Source of the DNA: Natronosalvus amylolyticus
GTDB lineage: Archaea; Halobacteriota; Halobacteria; Halobacteriales; Natrialbaceae
NCBI RefSeq assembly: GCF_024298845.1
Contig: NZ_CP101156.1
Span: forward strand, 1,240,001-1,304,000
Direction: 5' to 3'
Length of the DNA: 64,000 bases
The position numbers and the translations under genes are program-made. This document shows, piece after piece, positions 61,131 through 64,000 of this stretch. Below the pieces are notes generated by a model. The model was not told where the DNA came from. It made no database searches and saw nothing but the letters and a program-made list of their open reading frames with translations. Within the stretch, counting starts at the first letter, position 1; every line of letters starts with the position of its first letter.

Positions 61131-62267
61131 ATGGACGTATCTGATGTAATAACTCGGGGAAAGGTAACTATCCGCGAGCAACCGCTACTGGCCATTGCGG
61201 TGCTTGCGGCAGTCCTGTTGACTCTCGACTTACTCGCCCGCCTCGCCGGCATCGAGGTGCCGATCGCCGGTGGGCTAACGTTTGGCGGAGACCCCCTGTC
61301 GATGGGTCGACTCAGTGGACTGGTGTGGAACGGGATCATCGTCGGGCTAATTTTCGGGCTCGCTGGGATCGGCCTCTCAATGACGTACAGCATTTTGAAC
61401 TTCGCGAACTTTTCACACGGTGACCTCGTGACGACCGGCGCGTTTACCGGCTGGGGTGCAGCCTTGCTCGTCGCCGGCTGGGGGATCGGTGATCTCGGTC
61501 ACCTGCTGCTGGTGCGACCCGGGAGCGGAGCTAGCCCGAACGAGATCGGTGCCTCGATCGTGCAAGCCCCCCTCTCGATTCTGATCGGCGTCATCATCGC
61601 CGCCCTCGCGACCGTCGCCGTCGCGGTGATCATCGACCGCATCGTCTACAAGCCGATGCGTGACCGTGGTGGCATTCCACTACTCATCGCCAGTATCGGT
61701 GCCGCACTGGCACTGCGATACATCCTCCAGTTCGTCTACGGCGGCCAAACCCGCGGCGTCACCTCGACGCAGGACGTCAACACCGAAATCGCGGGCTTCT
61801 CGGTCAACATGCACGAACTAACGCTGGTCATCGTCGCCATCAGCCTCATGCTGGCGATGCACTTCATGCTCCAGCGAACCAAACTCGGGAAAGCCATGCG
61901 CGCGATGGCCGACAACAAGGACCTCGCGCTCGTGACCGGGATTCCGACCGAGCGCGTCGTCACCGCCACCTGGGTGCTGGGAGGCGCACTGGCCGGCGTC
62001 GCCGGGTATCTCTACGTCCTCGAGCGCGGAACTATCGAGTTCAACATCGGCTGGTTCCTGCTGTTGTTCATCTTCGCAGCAGTGATTCTGGGCGGAATCG
62101 GCTCGATTTATGGGGCGATTGCGGGCGGATTCGTCATCGGCTTCGTTCACGAAGTCTCGCTGATCTGGATCTCGTCTGACTTCAACGCTGCCGCGGCGTT
62201 CTTGATCATGATCCTCGTGTTGCTCTACCGACCACAGGGCATCTTCGGCGGGGTGACGACAGCATGA
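61131..62267 (+). CDS. livH: Branched-chain amino acid-type ABC transporter permease LivH
   Basis: A 378-residue permease with 8-9 membrane segments. FGLAGIGLSMTYSILNFANF with FSHGD is the LivH signature (a conserved N-F-A-H-G like stretch), and the coupling loop region TKLGKAMRAMADNKDLALV with TGIPTER follows near 250-270. IGSIYGAIAGG is in the C-terminal third. It works with LivM, LivG/LivF and a surface binding protein, none of the latter in this window, to import branched-chain amino acids, amides or urea-like substrates. ATG 61131 is preferred to the in-frame GTG 61116. Confidence 0.92.
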   Translation: MDVSDVITRGKVTIREQPLLAIAVLAAVLLTLDLLARLAGIEVPIAGGLTFGGDPLSMGRLSGLVWNGIIVGLIFGLAGIGLSMTYSILNFANFSHGDLVTTGAFTGWGAALLVAGWGIGDLGHLLLVRPGSGASPNEIGASIVQAPLSILIGVIIAALATVAVAVIIDRIVYKPMRDRGGIPLLIASIGAALALRYILQFVYGGQTRGVTSTQDVNTEIAGFSVNMHELTLVIVAISLMLAMHFMLQRTKLGKAMRAMADNKDLALVTGIPTERVVTATWVLGGALAGVAGYLYVLERGTIEFNIGWFLLLFIFAAVILGGIGSIYGAIAGGFVIGFVHEVSLIWISSDFNAAAAFLIMILVLLYRPQGIFGGVTTA

Positions 62268-63586
62268 CGGCCGAAACAGCTGACGGCTCGAGCGGAATCG
62301 ACGGCGAGGACCCGTCGATTCGTGACATCCTGGCCACCGAAATCGGGAAAACCGATTTCAGGATCGTCATTTCGACGATGCTCGCCATCTACGCCCTGTT
62401 TATCGTCCTGACGTTCCTCGGCGGAGGCGACATCAATTCGGCAGGCTCGACCATCACCCGCCTCACGTTCCTGTTTGCCGCGTACGGAATCCTGACGCTG
62501 GCACTGAATCTCCACTGGGGATACACGGGCCTGTTCAACATCGGGGTCGCCGGGTTCATGGCCGTCGGGGTGTACACGATGGCGCTCGTCTCGACGTCGC
62601 CCGACGCTGTCTCGGGAACCGGACTCGGACTGCCGCTGATCGTTGGCGTCATCGCGGGGATGATAATGGCCGCACTGGTCGGCCTGATCGCCGCCGTGCC
62701 CGCCCTTCGACTGCGCGCAGACTACCTCGCAATCGTCACGCTCGGCCTCTCTGAGATCATCCGGTTGACGCTCAACTCCAATAATCTGTCGAACTGGACG
62801 CTCAGCGTGTTCGGCTTCGGAACCGGTGGCGGAAGCGGTATCGACCTGCCCGCTCGGCCGACCGATGCGTGGCTCAATACCGCCTTCGGTGACGTCCTCA
62901 TCGAGGTGCTGGGTACGTTCCTGAGAGTTTCGGTGATTCGCCGGTGGCTCTGGGTTCTCGTGATGATCGTGTTCGTCATCGCCGTCTACTGGCTCCTCGT
63001 CCGCGTCGGTAACTCGCCGTTCGGACGTGTCCTCAAGGCGATCCGTGAGGACGAACTCGTTGCCCAGTCACTCGGCAAGGACACCCGCTGGTTCAAAATC
63101 AAGGTGTTCATGCTCGGCTGTGCGCTCATGGGTCTCGGTGGCATTCTCTGGCAGGGCTCACAGGGATACGTCAGCCCCGACTCGTTCCGCCCAATCGTGA
63201 CCTTCTACGTGTTCGTCGCGCTGATCATCGGCGGTTCAGGGTCGAACACCGGCAGTCTCGTCGGTTCGATCCTCTTCGTCGGTCTCCTGTTCGAGGGCCC
63301 TCGAACGCTCGCGAGCCTCGTCTCCAGTTCGTTGAGTCTCGGGAGCGCACCCGGGACGTTCGCTGGTGCGATGGCCCCGCTCGCCTCCCTCGAAATGACG
63401 CCCCTACTCGCGTACGTCATGAACAACATTTCCTCGCTCAGGTTCATCCTGCTCGGCGTCGTGCTCGTAATCATTATGCAACGGCGTCCAGAGGGCGTGC
63501 TGGGCCACCGGACGGAGACCGCCGCCGCAATCGGTCTCGAGCGTCCCGGGCCTGCAGGGACCAACCGAGGTGAGAGCGATGAGTGA
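62264..63586 (+). CDS. livM: Branched-chain amino acid-type ABC transporter permease LivM
   Basis: A 440-residue permease with about 10 membrane segments. LNLHWGYTGLFNIGVAGFMA (LivM version of the signature) is near residue 82-101, and the coupling loop NSPFGRVLKAIREDELVAQS with LGKDTRWFKIK is near 248-275. It overlaps livH by four bases in an ATGA junction and livG by eight. The first 30 residues are acidic and soluble, and the chain is longer than most bacterial LivM, with an extra membrane region near 350-385. Confidence 0.92.
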   Translation: MTAETADGSSGIDGEDPSIRDILATEIGKTDFRIVISTMLAIYALFIVLTFLGGGDINSAGSTITRLTFLFAAYGILTLALNLHWGYTGLFNIGVAGFMAVGVYTMALVSTSPDAVSGTGLGLPLIVGVIAGMIMAALVGLIAAVPALRLRADYLAIVTLGLSEIIRLTLNSNNLSNWTLSVFGFGTGGGSGIDLPARPTDAWLNTAFGDVLIEVLGTFLRVSVIRRWLWVLVMIVFVIAVYWLLVRVGNSPFGRVLKAIREDELVAQSLGKDTRWFKIKVFMLGCALMGLGGILWQGSQGYVSPDSFRPIVTFYVFVALIIGGSGSNTGSLVGSILFVGLLFEGPRTLASLVSSSLSLGSAPGTFAGAMAPLASLEMTPLLAYVMNNISSLRFILLGVVLVIIMQRRPEGVLGHRTETAAAIGLERPGPAGTNRGESDE

Positions 63587-64000
63587 CGCGACAGCCAAAC
63601 CGGCAGAAACGGAACCCGAATCGGGGCGCTCGCTGTCCGGTGACGTTCCGCTACGCGTCGAGAACCTCCGCAAAACCTTCGGCGGAATCGTCGCCGTCGA
63701 CGACGCCAGTTTCGCCGTCGAGGCCGGCACCCTCACGGGACTTATCGGACCGAACGGGGCCGGGAAATCGACCACGTTCAACTGTATCGCCGGCGCACAC
63801 ACACCCGACTCCGGTACGGTAACCTTCCAGGGCGAGGATATCACGGGCCGTCGACCAGACCAGATCGCCACTAACGGACTCGTCAGAACGTTCCAGATCG
63901 CTCGCGAACTCGAGGAGATGACCGTCCTCGAAAACCTCATGCTCGCACCACAGGGACAGATCGGCGAGCAACTCTGGCGGTCGGTCACGCCGGGTGCGCG
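63579..64000 (+). CDS. livG: ABC transporter ATP-binding protein LivG (3' end outside window)
   Basis: Starts at ATG 63579, eight bases inside the end of livM, and runs off the window after about 140 codons. A 26-residue acidic start leads to RVENLRKTFGGIVAVDDASF. Walker A is GPNGAGKST near residues 55-63. The Q-loop is in RTFQIARELEEMTVLENLM, the Liv-type wording. The signature and Walker B lie beyond the window. It energises import through LivH and LivM. Confidence 0.9.
   Translation, partial: MSDATAKPAETEPESGRSLSGDVPLRVENLRKTFGGIVAVDDASFAVEAGTLTGLIGPNGAGKSTTFNCIAGAHTPDSGTVTFQGEDITGRRPDQIATNGLVRTFQIARELEEMTVLENLMLAPQGQIGEQLWRSVTPGA

Noticed and set aside
1-64000. tRNA or rRNA genes
   Set aside because: I looked for GGTTCRA-type T-arm text with matching acceptor ends outside genes and found none convincing; hits such as that near 9180 lie inside coding sequence.

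Overview
The window is chromosomal DNA from a halophilic archaeon (class Halobacteria), most likely of the Natrialbaceae type (Natrialba, Natronorubrum, Haloterrigena and relatives). The signs are high G+C, very acidic proteins, heavy use of the CTCGAG hexamer, Tat-type and lipobox signal peptides, TATA boxes 25-30 nt before start codons (leaderless transcripts), and archaeal-type enzymes: MetK, proteasome beta, KorAB, 2-component succinyl-CoA synthetase and UbiA prenyltransferase. The genus is an inference. I found no rRNA, tRNA, CRISPR array, intact transposase or provirus.

Layout. 1-6 kb: end of a membrane protein, deoC + PfkB sugar kinase, an acidic protein, thioredoxin, sucCD. 6-13 kb: RecA/KaiC-like protein with a lost P-loop, alpha/beta hydrolase, FKBP isomerase with a Met/Gly-rich tail, CYTH protein, metK, MFS transporter, UbiA-family protein. 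13-18 kb: Tat-exported subtilase, aminotransferase, lipoprotein, small membrane proteins. 18-25 kb: a redox block with fixABCX (ETF, ETF-quinone oxidoreductase and ferredoxin) followed by korAB, a ferredoxin-dependent 2-oxoacid oxidoreductase. 25-34.5 kb: flavin oxidoreductase, UspA, gamma-glutamyltransferase, lipoprotein, DNA polymerase IV with a PIP box, proteasome beta, DUF555, HTH-CBS regulator, TenA. 34.5-42.5 kb: aldo/keto reductase, a small membrane protein overlapping a penicillin-acylase-family hydrolase, and a three-gene ABC exporter operon in which one permease is fused to a PrsW-type protease domain. 42.5-49 kb: lipoproteins, a quinone/electrophile-response-like trio (HxlR regulator, VOC protein, frameshifted flavin reductase), an exonuclease, a small zinc ribbon, UPF0179 and a DUF5820-like gene.

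49.6-57.3 kb holds the clearest multi-gene system: four overlapping or nearly overlapping genes, prkA1-prkA2-yeaH-spoVR, i.e. two divergent PrkA AAA+ proteins, a DUF444 VWA-like protein and a SpoVR protein, behind a leader of about 220 nt. 57.3-64 kb: a repeat-rich spacer, a Tat-exported protein ending in a six-cysteine tail (possible microhalocin-like precursor), an unknown alpha-helical protein, GDPD, SDR, and the start of a branched-chain amino acid-type ABC importer (livH, livM, livG cut by the window end).

Spacers carry small mobile or repeat elements. An 84-bp, TA-bordered palindromic MITE-like repeat is present three times; its third copy supplies the stop codon of the zinc-ribbon gene. 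A second hairpin repeat of about 77 bp occurs twice. There are also fragments resembling IS200/IS605 ends, a C16 tract, and a G8 tract that breaks the flavin reductase frame.
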